From an uncultured Boseongicola sp. (GTDB taxonomy: Bacteria > Pseudomonadota > Alphaproteobacteria > Rhodobacterales > Rhodobacteraceae), in assembly GCA_938016355.1 (NCBI GenBank), contig CALLWO010000031.1, forward strand, positions 1 to 40,982: a stretch of 40,982 nucleotides of DNA, read 5' to 3'. Below are positions 9,908 to 17,885 of the stretch, piece by piece. Under the pieces are notes generated by a model, which was not told the DNA's origin, searched no databases, and saw nothing but the letters and a program-made list of their open reading frames with translations. The position numbers and the translations under genes were made by a program. How positions within the stretch are numbered: the first letter of the stretch is position 1; every line of letters starts with the position of its first letter.

Positions 9908-10531
9908 CTACTTTACCTTTCCAATGGCGCCGCCATTGTCCAATTTACGGACGCCAGATAGCCTGATGGCGTCCTCTCTGATCCGTTCAGTGAGTCCGCC
10001 AAATCCAAGCGCCGCATGTATCACACGTTCGCGCCCAAAGGACAAACCCAATTCTGAGGCTGTTAAAACCTCGAAAAAACTGCCTCTTCCGCCCGGTGCA
10101 TGGAGCTTTGATTTGCCTCGCTCCGAGCCGTCAGAGGCCTGTAAAAGAATCCGCGCGTCGTCGCGGCCAAGCCAGTCTTTGACCTTTTCATATCCGGCCA
10201 CAGCGCGTCCGGCTTTGCGCGCCATTGAGATGCCATCGATCAACCGGCGCGCAAGATGCGCTTCGATGTCGTCAACCAATGTATCAGACACGGTAACCTG
10301 TTGCCGTGCGGCCTGCGCAAAGAGCCGTTTGGCAACAGCGGTTTCCAATGCGTCCCGCTCTGCCGCCACCCAGATACCGCGACCGGGAAGTTTTTCCAGA
10401 ATATCGGGCACCACCACATTATCCGGCGACACCACAAAACGGATCAGCCCACGCTTGGGCTGAACCTCGCCTGTGGCGATGCAGCGACGCTCTGGATCGT
10501 CGCGAGTCTTGTCCTTGCCACCGCGTGACAT
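9908..10531 (-). CDS. YlxR-family RNA-binding protein fused to an L7Ae-like domain
   Basis: The 207-residue protein starts [22 protein letters not shown]. An N-terminal YlxR (DUF448) domain covers about residues 12-95, with [13 protein letters not shown] and [10 protein letters not shown]-terminal part resembles the ribosomal L7Ae/YlxQ fold ([18 protein letters not shown]... [11 protein letters not shown]). In Firmicutes YlxR and YlxQ are separate genes between nusA and infB; here they are fused, as is usual in alphaproteobacteria. YlxR has been linked to RNase P and RNA binding, but the role here is not proven. The ATG at 10531 was chosen for GGGAG six bases ahead and its position 22 bases after nusA; an upstream extension would overlap nusA. 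Confidence 0.93.
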   Translation of the reverse strand: MSRGGKDKTRDDPERRCIATGEVQPKRGLIRFVVSPDNVVVPDILEKLPGRGIWVAAERDALETAVAKRLFAQAARQQVTVSDTLVDDIEAHLARRLIDGISMARKAGRAVAGYEKVKDWLGRDDARILLQASDGSERGKSKLHAPGGRGSFFEVLTASELGLSFGRERVIHAALGFGGLTERIREDAIRLSGVRKLDNGGAIGKVK

Positions 10532-10553
10532 AAGGCGCTCCCGAGACCTGAGA

Positions 10554-12179
10554 TCAGGCCTCGGCCTCCTCTTCAGCGGCGGCGGCTTCGTCTTCTTCCG
10601 CATCCGCTTCAAGATCAGCCGGGTCAACCCAACCCAGCTGAATCCGCGCTGTCATCACCAATTGCTGTGCCTCTTCCAGCGACACTTCAAATGGCTCCAA
10701 AACACCGTCGTCTTTGACTCGCTCGCCATCGACCGTTGTCCAGCCTCCGGCCAGCTCCCAGTCGGCGCAAGTGGCAAAGTCTTCGAGCGTTTTCACGTCA
10801 TCTTTGGCCAGCGCTTCCACCATCTGGGGTGTCAGGCCGCCAAATTCAATAAGGCTGTCTTCGGCACCCAATTCACGCGCCGCTTCCAATGCCTGTTTGT
10901 TTTTCGCTTCAAGATAATCGCGTGCGCGTGCCTGAAGCTCGCTTGCTGTGTCTTCATCAACACCGTCGATGACCAGCAATTCGTCAGCTTCGACGTAGGC
11001 GACTTCTTCTAGGTTAGTGAAGCCTTCGGACACCAGAAGCTGAGCGAAGAATTCGTCAAGATCGAGCGCGTCCACAAAGAGTTTGGTGCGCAGTTCGAAT
11101 TCTGCCTGACGGCGTGCCGATTCTTCTTCTTCGGTCATGATGTCGATGTCGAGGCCGGTAAGCTGCGACGCAAGCCGCACGTTCTGGCCACGTCGGCCAA
11201 TGGCGAGCGATAGCTGCTCTTCGGGCACCACGACTTCGATCTTACCGGCGTCCTCGTCAAGCACGACTTTGGACACCTCGGCAGGCTGAAGCGCGTTCAC
11301 GAGGAACGTTGGCGCGTCTTCATTCCAAGGGATGATGTCAATCTTCTCGCCTTGCAGTTCATTCACAACAGCTTGCACGCGTGATCCGCGCATACCGACG
11401 CAGGCGCCGACCGGGTCAATCGAGTTGTCATACGAAATCACAGCGATCTTGGCGCGGCTTCCGGGGTCACGGGCCACGGCCTTGATTTCAATAATGCCGT
11501 CATAAATTTCGGGCACTTCCATTTTGAACAGTTCCGCCATGAACTCTGGCGCTGTCCGCGAGAGAAAAATCTGAGGTCCGCGGACTTCGCGGCGCACATC
11601 TTTGATGTAGCAACGGATACGGTCGTTCGGGCGATAGCTTTCGCGCCCGATCTTCTCGTTGCGACGCAGAACGGCTTCGCCGCGGCCCACATCAACAATG
11701 ACGTTGCCGTATTCTTCGCGCTTGACCTGACCATTGATAATTGTGCCGGCGCGATCCTGAAATTCTTCGAACTGACGGTCCCGCTCTGCTTCGCGGACTT
11801 TCTGCAGGATCACCTGCTTGGCCGACTGTGCAGCGATCCGGCCCATTTCAACCGGCGGCACTTCGTCAACGATTGTGTCGCCCGGCTTTGGGTCATCGAG
11901 GTATTGCTTGGCCTGATCGGGGGTCAGCTGAGATTGGTAGTTCTCGAGCTCTTCCTCTTCGGGGTCGATCACGGTGCGCACGCGCGTGAATGTCGCCTTG
12001 CCGGTTTTGCGGTCAATCGACACGCGAATGTCCATTTCTGCCCCGTAGCGAGACTTCGCTGCACGGGCGAGGCTTTCTTCCATCGCTTCGACCACAAGGC
12101 CGGGGTCGATCATCTTCTCACGCGCGACCGCCTCGGCCGTTTGCAGAAGTTCAAGCTGGTTAGCGGAAGTAATAGCCAT
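10554..12179 (-). CDS. nusA: Transcription termination/antitermination factor NusA
   Basis: NusA binds RNA polymerase and modulates pausing, termination and antitermination. The 541-residue protein has the N-terminal polymerase-binding domain (about 1-130), an S1 domain (about 135-200), two KH domains ([18 protein letters not shown] and [16 protein letters not shown]) and two C-terminal helix-hairpin-helix-like acidic repeats ([17 protein letters not shown]..., [23 protein letters not shown]). An acidic Ala/Glu tail ([17 protein letters not shown] type) ends the protein. It follows rimP by two bases. In enterobacteria NusA feeds back on its own operon, so the leader terminator described here is a natural target. 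Confidence 0.98.
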   Translation of the reverse strand: MAITSANQLELLQTAEAVAREKMIDPGLVVEAMEESLARAAKSRYGAEMDIRVSIDRKTGKATFTRVRTVIDPEEEELENYQSQLTPDQAKQYLDDPKPGDTIVDEVPPVEMGRIAAQSAKQVILQKVREAERDRQFEEFQDRAGTIINGQVKREEYGNVIVDVGRGEAVLRRNEKIGRESYRPNDRIRCYIKDVRREVRGPQIFLSRTAPEFMAELFKMEVPEIYDGIIEIKAVARDPGSRAKIAVISYDNSIDPVGACVGMRGSRVQAVVNELQGEKIDIIPWNEDAPTFLVNALQPAEVSKVVLDEDAGKIEVVVPEEQLSLAIGRRGQNVRLASQLTGLDIDIMTEEEESARRQAEFELRTKLFVDALDLDEFFAQLLVSEGFTNLEEVAYVEADELLVIDGVDEDTASELQARARDYLEAKNKQALEAARELGAEDSLIEFGGLTPQMVEALAKDDVKTLEDFATCADWELAGGWTTVDGERVKDDGVLEPFEVSLEEAQQLVMTARIQLGWVDPADLEADAEEDEAAAAEEEAEA

Positions 12180-12181
12180 TC

Positions 12182-12769
12182 TCAGGTCTCCTCGTCGCCA
12201 TCGATGATGGTCTGTATTTCGTCGAATTGTTTTTCATCTACGTCGCCTGCGTCTTTGCGGGCACGCAAAACATCGCGGATCAGGTCGTCGGTCAGAACAA
12301 GTTTGGCGTCAGACAGCCATTCAAATTTCAAACCAATCGTCACCGGCTTTCCGTGGTCTTCGATCTCGATCAGGACGTCGTTGCCTTCGGTCCCTTGGAT
12401 ATCGCCTTTGAAGCGGCGACGTCCGTCGATCATTTCGGTCGTTTCGATCTTGGCCTCATACCCCTGCCACACGTCAAAATCTTTCAGACGGGTCAACGGG
12501 CGGTCGATGCCGGGGCTGGAAACTTCGAGCGTATACGCGTCTTCGAGCGGGTCTTCGACATCAAGCGTCGCGCTGACAGCCGTCGAAATCTGAGCGCAAT
12601 CATCGACTTCAATTCCGCCATTGGCTTTGTCAGCCATGATCTGCAAAGTCGCAGTTTCGCCGCCCATTAGTCGCACGCGCACAAGTTCGAACCCCATGTC
12701 TTCGATGACAGGGGTGATGATCTCGGCCATCCGGCGATCCATGCTGGTTTTTGCAATCAGATCAGACAT
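12182..12769 (-). CDS. rimP: Ribosome maturation factor RimP
   Basis: RimP assists assembly of the 30S subunit. The 195-residue protein has the N-terminal alpha/beta domain ([53 protein letters not shown]) and the C-terminal SH3-like barrel. The motif [13 protein letters not shown] is diagnostic. It ends in an acidic tail. It is the first gene of the rimP-nusA-ylxR-infB operon, with a predicted promoter about 100 bases upstream and an intrinsic terminator within the leader. A weak GAG lies ahead of the ATG. Confidence 0.96.
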   Translation of the reverse strand: MSDLIAKTSMDRRMAEIITPVIEDMGFELVRVRLMGGETATLQIMADKANGGIEVDDCAQISTAVSATLDVEDPLEDAYTLEVSSPGIDRPLTRLKDFDVWQGYEAKIETTEMIDGRRRFKGDIQGTEGNDVLIEIEDHGKPVTIGLKFEWLSDAKLVLTDDLIRDVLRARKDAGDVDEKQFDEIQTIIDGDEET

Positions 12770-12792
12770 TCGCTCAACTTTGGTTCAAGCAC

Positions 12793-12815
12793 AAAAAAAC
12801 GGGCGCGCGGCCCGT
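12793..12815 (-). terminator. Intrinsic terminator within the rimP leader (likely attenuator)
   Basis: On the minus strand ACGGGC (12815-12810) pairs with GCCCGT (12804-12799) around a five-base CGCGC loop, followed directly by seven U (12799-12793). It lies 23 bases before the rimP ATG and downstream of a good promoter (12871-12899), so most transcripts from that promoter must pass it to reach rimP. It is separate from the terminator of the preceding CAP-domain gene. An earlier GCGGC in the leader could pair with GCCGC in the stem and open it; this alternative fold is only suggestive. Confidence 0.7.
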
Positions 12816-12870
12816 GAAAATTTCCGGTGGAGCTTTGGGGGTGGAAGCCAAGGCGCCGCTGTTGAGAGGG

Positions 12871-12899
12871 GATATACGCTCCGCGTCTGAAGACTTCAA
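12871..12899 (-). promoter_or_regulatory. Predicted promoter of the rimP-nusA-infB operon
   Basis: On the minus strand TTGAAG (12899-12894), a 17-base spacer and TATATC (12876-12871) form a near-consensus promoter. The start would be near 12864, giving a leader of about 95 bases. A TTGACA also occurs at 12919-12914, but no matching -10 box lies at the right distance. Confidence 0.6.
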
Positions 12900-12917
12900 G
12901 AGCGTTTCGGCCTTGTC

Positions 12918-12953
12918 AAAAAAGATGCGCCGGGTCTGGGTCAGCGCATCTTT
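12918..12953 (-). terminator. Intrinsic terminator of the secreted CAP-domain gene
   Basis: GATGCGC (12924-12930) pairs with GCGCATC (12944-12950); the pairing can extend to ten pairs by including flanking A/T bases. On the minus strand six U follow the hairpin. It lies 14 bases after the stop codon of the CAP-domain gene and separates that gene from the rimP promoter. Confidence 0.8.
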
Positions 12954-12966
12954 GAATTAACTGGGT

Positions 12967-13602
12967 TCAGCCGACGAAGTTTTGTGTCAGCCAATAGCGA
13001 CCACAGTATTGCGCGTTGGGGTCAAACGCGACGGCCGTAGACGTTTTGGACACTTTTTTGCTCAGGATGTTTTTGCGGTGACCCGGCGAGTTCATCCAAA
13101 GCGTCACAGCGTGCCGCGCGAGCGTCGCGTAGGAATGCGCAGGAAGCGGCTGGCCGTCATTGGACACGAACTGGCAGGCGTTGGAATTCACAATTTTGAA
13201 GCGTTTGTTGTCGATCTGATAACGATGCACCATGCCGATGTTTTCAGAGCCTGCTTTGAAGCGAATGCCTGAATTCTTGAGGCGTTGCTTCAATGTTGCG
13301 CTGCCGGCGACTGTGCTTTTGTGGGTCAGTTGCTGGGTTTTCGCCATCCACGCGGAATGACGGTGGGCCTGCTTATTCAGGCCGTTACCGGCGTCCGACA
13401 ATTTGCTCAAGCCAGCGCGACAGCGGTGAAAATTCACCTCGACCCGGATGGCATCGTCCAAAAGCGACTGGTTGATGCCTTTGGCGGGAACCATGGTTTT
13501 GGCGGCCTTGGCAGATACATTTCTTGAGCAGGCATCCGCAGCGGTTGCGGTAACCAGTGTTAAGGCGAAGCCAGCGGCGATAGCAGCAATCGTCGTTCTC
13601 AT
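12967..13602 (-). CDS. Secreted CAP (SCP/PR1-like) domain protein
   Basis: This 211-residue protein has a signal peptide (residues 1-24, ending ATAADA before Cys) and one CAP domain. Family motifs are visible: VEVNFHRCRAGLSKL, LNKQAHRHSAWMA, the SENIGM strand, and the C-terminal WMNSPGHRKNIL signature, ending in YCGRYWLTQNFVG. The histidines of the CAP cavity are present (HRHS, SPGH). Several cysteines could form disulfides. Bacterial CAP proteins are periplasmic or extracellular and mostly of unknown activity, so the substrate is unknown. The mRNA leader has a notable inverted repeat next to the ribosome site. A second CAP protein, a lipoprotein, lies at 20729-21235. Confidence 0.9.
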   Translation of the reverse strand: MRTTIAAIAAGFALTLVTATAADACSRNVSAKAAKTMVPAKGINQSLLDDAIRVEVNFHRCRAGLSKLSDAGNGLNKQAHRHSAWMAKTQQLTHKSTVAGSATLKQRLKNSGIRFKAGSENIGMVHRYQIDNKRFKIVNSNACQFVSNDGQPLPAHSYATLARHAVTLWMNSPGHRKNILSKKVSKTSTAVAFDPNAQYCGRYWLTQNFVG

Positions 13603-13617
13603 CCCCAGGTCCTTTGT

Positions 13618-13709
13618 TCACGCCCCCGAGGCACAATTTCCTCAAGGAATGAGGCCAAAGGAGGGCGTGAGCCCGGCGTTGATTAGGAGATTGAATGGAG
13701 ATTTCTCAA
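13618..13709 (-). promoter_or_regulatory. Putative promoter and structured 5' leader of the CAP-domain gene
   Basis: A candidate promoter is TTGAGA (13709-13704), 18 bases, TAATCA (13685-13680) on the minus strand. The predicted transcript opens near 13673 with TCACGCCC (13670-13663), which pairs with GGGCGTGA (13625-13618) next to the AAAGGA ribosome site. Between them CCTCA/TGAGG (13640-13654) forms a second small hairpin. Almost the whole leader could therefore be folded. No known riboswitch class is recognised. Confidence 0.35.
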
Positions 13710-13778
13710 ATAAAGTCTTGGTTGGTGGGCCATTCGGGCGGCTCTTTGCCTGTTTGCCAGCGGGAAACCGCACCTGGC

Positions 13779-14753
13779 TCAAAAGGCGCGGCGCAACGAA
13801 TCCATTGTGCGCACCAATTCCGCGCTAATGCCGGGTTCCGACAAAGCGTGCCCTGCTCGTGGAACTATCGCCATGCGCGATGCTGGCCACTTTTGGTGAA
13901 GGCGATAGGCCGATTCTGGTGGGCAGATCATGTCATAGCGACCTTGAACAATCGTCCCGGGAACTTTGGCAATCGCGTCAATATTGCTTTCGATCCAGCC
14001 GTCACCGTCAAGAAAACCTGCATTGATAAAGTAGTGGTTCTCGAGGCGGGCAAACGCGCGGGCGTATTCGGCCGGGCTGTCTCCGCCGGGGCCGTCATTT
14101 GCGATCGAAGCAAGCGTGTTTTCCCAGCTTGCCCAAGCCCGTGCGAATCGCGTTTCCATGGCAGGGTCGCCGGAAAACAGGCGGCGGTTATAGGCCTTAA
14201 TGAAATCGTTCTGCTCGTCCTCGGGGATGATCGACGTGAATCGCGACCAGACGTCGGGCCAGAACGCCCCTGCCCCACCGCCATAGAACCACTTAAGTTC
14301 GCGTTGGGTCATTAAGAACACGCCGCGCAGAACCAGATGTGCGACGTGCCGTGGATGACTGATGGAATAGATCAGACCCAGCGTCGCGCCCCAGCTGCCG
14401 CCAAAGACAACCCAACGATCAATGCTAAGCGTTGTGCGGATCAGTTCTATGTCGCGGACCAAATGCCAACTTGTGTTGTTTTCAACGCTTGCATGTGGAC
14501 GCGAACGGCCACAGCCCCGCTGATCGAACAAAATGATACGATAATGCGCTGGATCAAAATAGCGCCGCATCGCCGGGCTGCATCCGCCGCCGGGACCGCC
14601 GTGGAGTATGACCACTGGCATTCCGTGAGGGTTGCCGCATTGCTCGACATAGACGCGATGACCGTCGCCCACGTCCAGCATCCGCTGATCGAATGGATCA
14701 ATCGGCGGGTAGAGAAACTGTGACGCACTTTTTTTGTCGGCAGAACGATCCAT
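13779..14753 (-). CDS. pip: Proline iminopeptidase (alpha/beta hydrolase)
   Basis: The 324-residue enzyme removes N-terminal proline from peptides in the cytoplasm. It starts in family style (FLYPPIDPFDQRMLDVGDGHRVYVEQCGNP). The oxyanion region HGGPGGGCSP, DQRGCGRS and the nucleophile elbow GGSWGATL (catalytic Ser) are visible. The late Asp lies in GRYDMICPP and the catalytic His in RAGHALSEPG. The lid domain carries the usual WWFYGGGAGAFWPD-like segment. Length is normal. It is divergent from ubiG across a 75-base gap. The long open frame on the opposite strand is a shadow. Confidence 0.95.
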   Translation of the reverse strand: MDRSADKKSASQFLYPPIDPFDQRMLDVGDGHRVYVEQCGNPHGMPVVILHGGPGGGCSPAMRRYFDPAHYRIILFDQRGCGRSRPHASVENNTSWHLVRDIELIRTTLSIDRWVVFGGSWGATLGLIYSISHPRHVAHLVLRGVFLMTQRELKWFYGGGAGAFWPDVWSRFTSIIPEDEQNDFIKAYNRRLFSGDPAMETRFARAWASWENTLASIANDGPGGDSPAEYARAFARLENHYFINAGFLDGDGWIESNIDAIAKVPGTIVQGRYDMICPPESAYRLHQKWPASRMAIVPRAGHALSEPGISAELVRTMDSLRRAF

Positions 14754-14828
14754 GTTTGACCTATATAATGCGAATACGCGTCAATCTATATTCGGAACGA
14801 CATAAAAGTGTGAAAGGGCCCATGGCCG

Positions 14829-15572
14829 ATGACGACGACCACCACAATTGACCCCGGTGAAATAGAAAAGTTCCAGGCGATGGCCGCAGAATGGTGGGAC
14901 CCTGCGGGCAAATTCAAGCCCCTCCACATGCTAAATCCGTGCCGGTTGGATTATATCACCAGCCAGATCGCGGCGGAATTCGGTCGCGACTTGAGCGAGC
15001 CCACGCCGTTCAAAGGTTTGCGCGTTCTGGATATCGGCTGCGGAGGCGGGCTTTTGTCGGAGCCTATGGCGCGACTTGGTGCAGACGTCGTTGGCGCCGA
15101 TGCCGCCGAACGGAACATCCCGGTAGCCCGCGTGCATGCAGAAGACCAAGGCCTGACCATTGATTACCGCCACACAACCGCCGAGGCGCTTGTTGAAAAG
15201 GGAGAGGTATTCGACGCGGTTTTGAACATGGAGGTGGTCGAGCACGTGGCAGACCCTCTCGCCTATCTGACCGCGTGCCACGATCTTTTGAAGCCCGGCG
15301 GTTTGATGACGTGTTCAACAATCAATCGGAACCCGAAGAGCTATGCGATGGCGATTTTCGGGGCGGAGGTTGTGATGCGCTGGCTGCCAAAAGGCACGCA
15401 TGAATGGTCAAAATTCATAACGCCAGACGAGCTTTACGAGTTGCTTGGCAAGACGGGGCTTGATCCGGTAGATCGCAAAGGGTTCGTTTTTAATCCGGTG
15501 ACCTGGTCCTGGCGGTTAAGCGACAAAGACCTAAGCGTGAATTATGTGACGACGTCTATTCGTCCGAGCTAG
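14829..15572 (+). CDS. ubiG: Ubiquinone biosynthesis O-methyltransferase UbiG
   Basis: UbiG performs both O-methylations of ubiquinone synthesis using S-adenosylmethionine. The 247-residue protein has the family opening [18 protein letters not shown]...[15 protein letters not shown], the SAM motif [26 protein letters not shown], and the later [31 protein letters not shown] membrane-association region. The ATG at 14829 gives the normal length; an ATG seven bases earlier is in another frame. Its last 17 bases overlap the tail of the convergent marR gene. A TATAAT lies at 14764-14769, but no -35 box is evident. Confidence 0.96.
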   Translation: MTTTTTIDPGEIEKFQAMAAEWWDPAGKFKPLHMLNPCRLDYITSQIAAEFGRDLSEPTPFKGLRVLDIGCGGGLLSEPMARLGADVVGADAAERNIPVARVHAEDQGLTIDYRHTTAEALVEKGEVFDAVLNMEVVEHVADPLAYLTACHDLLKPGGLMTCSTINRNPKSYAMAIFGAEVVMRWLPKGTHEWSKFITPDELYELLGKTGLDPVDRKGFVFNPVTWSWRLSDKDLSVNYVTTSIRPS

Positions 15573-16020
15573 CGGGATCATCAAAGCGGCGACGAATGTC
15601 CCGCAGAACCGGTAGGATGCTGCGGACTTTCTCTGCGCCCGCATTGTTAACGGCATCATCGAGAATGGGCGCAATCGCGGCCAAAGCCTCGTCCCGTGCC
15701 TTGCGACCGGCGGCGCTCACGCCGATAAATTTGCGTCGGGCGTCGTCCCAATCCGGTCGAATATGAACGTATCCCGCCCATTCCAATCGGCTGATTGTGT
15801 TGGTCATGGCCCCGCGCGTGACGTGAAACGCCTTGGCAAGCTGCGCAGGTGTGCGTTCCGTATTGGTGCGCGCGAGATGATTCAGGACCGAAAAATGCGA
15901 CAGCTCCATACCCTTGGGCAAAGCTTTGGCCAGCCGCGCCCGAGCGAGCTGGTCGGCCATAAAAATCTCGCTGAATAGCGCAATGGCCAGCGGATCGCCT
16001 GTTTCTTTCGGGTCTGCCAT
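15556..16020 (-). CDS. MarR-family transcriptional regulator
   Basis: This 154-residue protein has a winged helix-turn-helix: [13 protein letters not shown] leads into [29 protein letters not shown] (recognition helix) and a wing with [17 protein letters not shown], all flanked by dimerisation helices. The DxR in the wing is typical of MarR proteins. Its ATG shares one base with the stop codon of the nitrilase-family gene (TAATG), so it is translated from the same mRNA. The target and ligand are unknown. Regulation of its own operon, or of a distant gene, is equally possible. Confidence 0.93.
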   Translation of the reverse strand: MADPKETGDPLAIALFSEIFMADQLARARLAKALPKGMELSHFSVLNHLARTNTERTPAQLAKAFHVTRGAMTNTISRLEWAGYVHIRPDWDDARRKFIGVSAAGRKARDEALAAIAPILDDAVNNAGAEKVRSILPVLRDIRRRFDDPASSDE

Positions 16021-16850
16021 TAGTCGAGCGTATACTTTCGATCATGCGTAAGCGACGGGATGCGTCGGCGCGCAGTCTCGACCGCTTCCAGATCCAAATC
16101 AACCATCGTGACCCCGGGCAAATCGCCGCCATCGGCAAGAATTTCGCCCCAAGGGTCAATCGCAAGCGAGTGGCCGTGGGTTTTTCGGCTACGTCCGTTT
16201 GTGGCGGAATGGGTGCCGCATTGGGCGGGTGCAAGGACAATTGAGCCGGTTTCAATGGCCCGCGCGCGCAGCAAAATCTCCCAATGAGCCTTGCCGGTAT
16301 CCGGCGCAAATGCCGCAGGCACGGTCATAATCCGCGCACCTGCATGAGCGAGATCGCGAAACAGGTGGGGAAACCGGACGTCATAGCACACCGTCATGCC
16401 GACATTGACGCCTTCCACGTTTGCCAAACGCGCCACGCTCCCCGGTTTGTAACCATCGCTTTCGCGGTAGGTTTCCTCGGGGCTGATGGCGACATCAAAC
16501 ATATGGATCTTGTCATAACGCGCCGCGATCACGCCATCGGGCGCGATCAGAAAAGAGCGGTTGGCAAAGCGTCCGTCGCCATTGGCATCCTTAAGCCCGA
16601 GCGAGCCGATCAAAATCCAGATGCCATGCGCCGAGGCACGTTCGCGAAGCGCGGCAAGCGTGATATCGCTCTTTTCGTCCTGCAGGACAGCTGCCTGATG
16701 CGAGCGGCTGGTTGAAACGCAGTTAGTCACTTCGGGTGTCAAAACGAACCGCGCGCCTTGCGCAGCTGCCTGATCTACAAATGCGAGGGTTTGCGGCAGG
16801 TTTTGAACCGGATCGTCACTGGATGACAATTGGATCAGCCCGACGCGCAT
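16020..16850 (-). CDS. Carbon-nitrogen hydrolase of the nitrilase superfamily (Nit1/Nit2-like amidase)
   Basis: The 276-residue protein has the complete catalytic triad of the superfamily: Glu40 in LTPEVTN, Lys114 in YDKIHMFDV and Cys155 in TVCYDVRFP. The sequence around the Cys and the RARAIET segment resemble the Nit1/Nit2 branch, which hydrolyses deaminated glutathione or omega-amides of alpha-keto acids as metabolite repair. Being next to a glutaredoxin gene fits the deaminated-glutathione option, but this is inference. It starts three bases after grxC and ends overlapping marR. Confidence 0.93.
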   Translation of the reverse strand: MRVGLIQLSSSDDPVQNLPQTLAFVDQAAAQGARFVLTPEVTNCVSTSRSHQAAVLQDEKSDITLAALRERASAHGIWILIGSLGLKDANGDGRFANRSFLIAPDGVIAARYDKIHMFDVAISPEETYRESDGYKPGSVARLANVEGVNVGMTVCYDVRFPHLFRDLAHAGARIMTVPAAFAPDTGKAHWEILLRARAIETGSIVLAPAQCGTHSATNGRSRKTHGHSLAIDPWGEILADGGDLPGVTMVDLDLEAVETARRRIPSLTHDRKYTLD

Positions 16851-16853
16851 CGC

Positions 16854-17111
16854 TTAAGCCGCCAACATCGCGTCCAGCTTTCCTGCACGCTCCATCGCAT
16901 AAAGTTCGTCGCAACCGCCAATATGAGATGTACCGATGAAGATCTGCGGCACCGTGTGACGGCCGTTCGAGCGCGCCATCATTTCCTGGCGCTTTTCCGG
17001 CGCACGCGCGACATCGATTTCACTGAACGTCACACCTTTTTGGGTGAGAAGTCGCTTGGCCGCGTGGCAGAAGCCGCAAAAGGGCGACGTGTAGATTTCG
17101 ACGGGATTCAT
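16854..17111 (-). CDS. grxC: Glutaredoxin 3
   Basis: The 85-residue protein starts MNPVEIYTSPFCGFCHAAKRLL. The redox site is CGFC rather than CPYC, and TVPQIFIG (cis-Pro loop) and GGCDELYAME complete the glutathione-binding site. Dithiol glutaredoxins reduce protein disulfides with glutathione in the cytoplasm. The ATG at 17111 was chosen because family members start immediately before the first strand; an upstream extension would overlap comF. It sits in the comF-grxC-nitrilase-marR operon. Confidence 0.95.
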   Translation of the reverse strand: MNPVEIYTSPFCGFCHAAKRLLTQKGVTFSEIDVARAPEKRQEMMARSNGRHTVPQIFIGTSHIGGCDELYAMERAGKLDAMLAA

Positions 17112-17145
17112 AGCCGGTATCCTAACTAGCAGTTCGTCCCTGTAT

Positions 17146-17871
17146 CTAGGTATCTTTTTCAACGCGTGCCAGCACCAGCACACTTACCTGTGATGCGCCC
17201 GCCTCTAAGAGCGCTTCCGACGCAGCGTTCAACGTCGCGCCGGACGTCATGACATCATCCACCAGACAAACATCGCGATCCTTAACCACGTTCAAACGCG
17301 ACGCAGGAACCCGCATCGACGCCCGAACGTTTTCGAAGCGATCCTCGATGCTCATGCCGTCTTGCTTTTTTGTCGCAACGGGGCGTTCCAGTGCGTCCGT
17401 GCATTCATCGCACCCGGTCGTTTTTGCAATCAGATGCACGAGTTCCGCCGATTGATTGTAGCGTCGGCGAATGAGGCGCGTGCGATGGATCGGGATCGGC
17501 ACCAGAAGTGGCTTGGTGTCCAGAATATCCACCCCTGCGCGTGCCATCCAGTTCGCGGCCGGCGCCATCAGGTCGGTGCGATCAGCGTGCTTTATCCCGA
17601 GAACCAACCGACGAGCGGCACCCGCGTAGCCAAGTGCGGCGCGCCCGCGCATCCAAGGGCGCGGAAATGAAATGCAGGCGTCGCAATGATCAACCGCCCC
17701 ATCGCCGGACCCTTTCAGCCTCGCGCCGCACGAATCGCAAAGATGCCCGGTCAAAAACGGCGTTTCGCGCCAACATTCGGAACACAATCCGCCGGCCTCG
17801 CTGACCTGAGACTCGCAAAGCACGCATTGTTCGGGGTAGATCAGCGCCAAAGCTTTGCCAAACAACGTCAT
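17146..17871 (-). CDS. comF: ComF-family phosphoribosyltransferase-like protein
   Basis: With ATG at 17871 the protein has 241 residues. The N-terminal zinc-ribbon region has paired cysteines (CVLCES, GLCSECW, LCDSCGARL, CDACI), followed by a phosphoribosyltransferase fold: LVPIPIHRTRLIRRRYNQS and the PRPP-binding loop VCLVDDVMTSGATL. ComF proteins act in handling incoming single-stranded DNA during natural transformation, although many non-competent bacteria also carry one. The ATG has GGGAA six bases ahead; a TTG further upstream would overlap the divergent methyltransferase start. No other competence gene is in the window. Confidence 0.93.
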   Translation of the reverse strand: MTLFGKALALIYPEQCVLCESQVSEAGGLCSECWRETPFLTGHLCDSCGARLKGSGDGAVDHCDACISFPRPWMRGRAALGYAGAARRLVLGIKHADRTDLMAPAANWMARAGVDILDTKPLLVPIPIHRTRLIRRRYNQSAELVHLIAKTTGCDECTDALERPVATKKQDGMSIEDRFENVRASMRVPASRLNVVKDRDVCLVDDVMTSGATLNAASEALLEAGASQVSVLVLARVEKDT

Positions 17872-17885
17872 GAATCGTTCCCAAA

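Noticed and set aside
9201-10463. A long plus-strand frame opposite infB and the ylxR-like gene
   Set aside because: It arises from the biased composition of the charged IF-2 linker; it is rich in Arg/Cys/Phe runs with no domain, and both minus-strand genes are certain.
13695-14315. A plus-strand frame of 206 codons opposite the proline iminopeptidase gene
   Set aside because: It covers a gene with a full catalytic triad on the minus strand, and its translation shows no family features.
14764-14769. TATAAT ahead of ubiG as a promoter
   Set aside because: No -35 box lies at 16-18 bases, and the opposite strand is equally A/T-rich here, so it was not listed as a feature.
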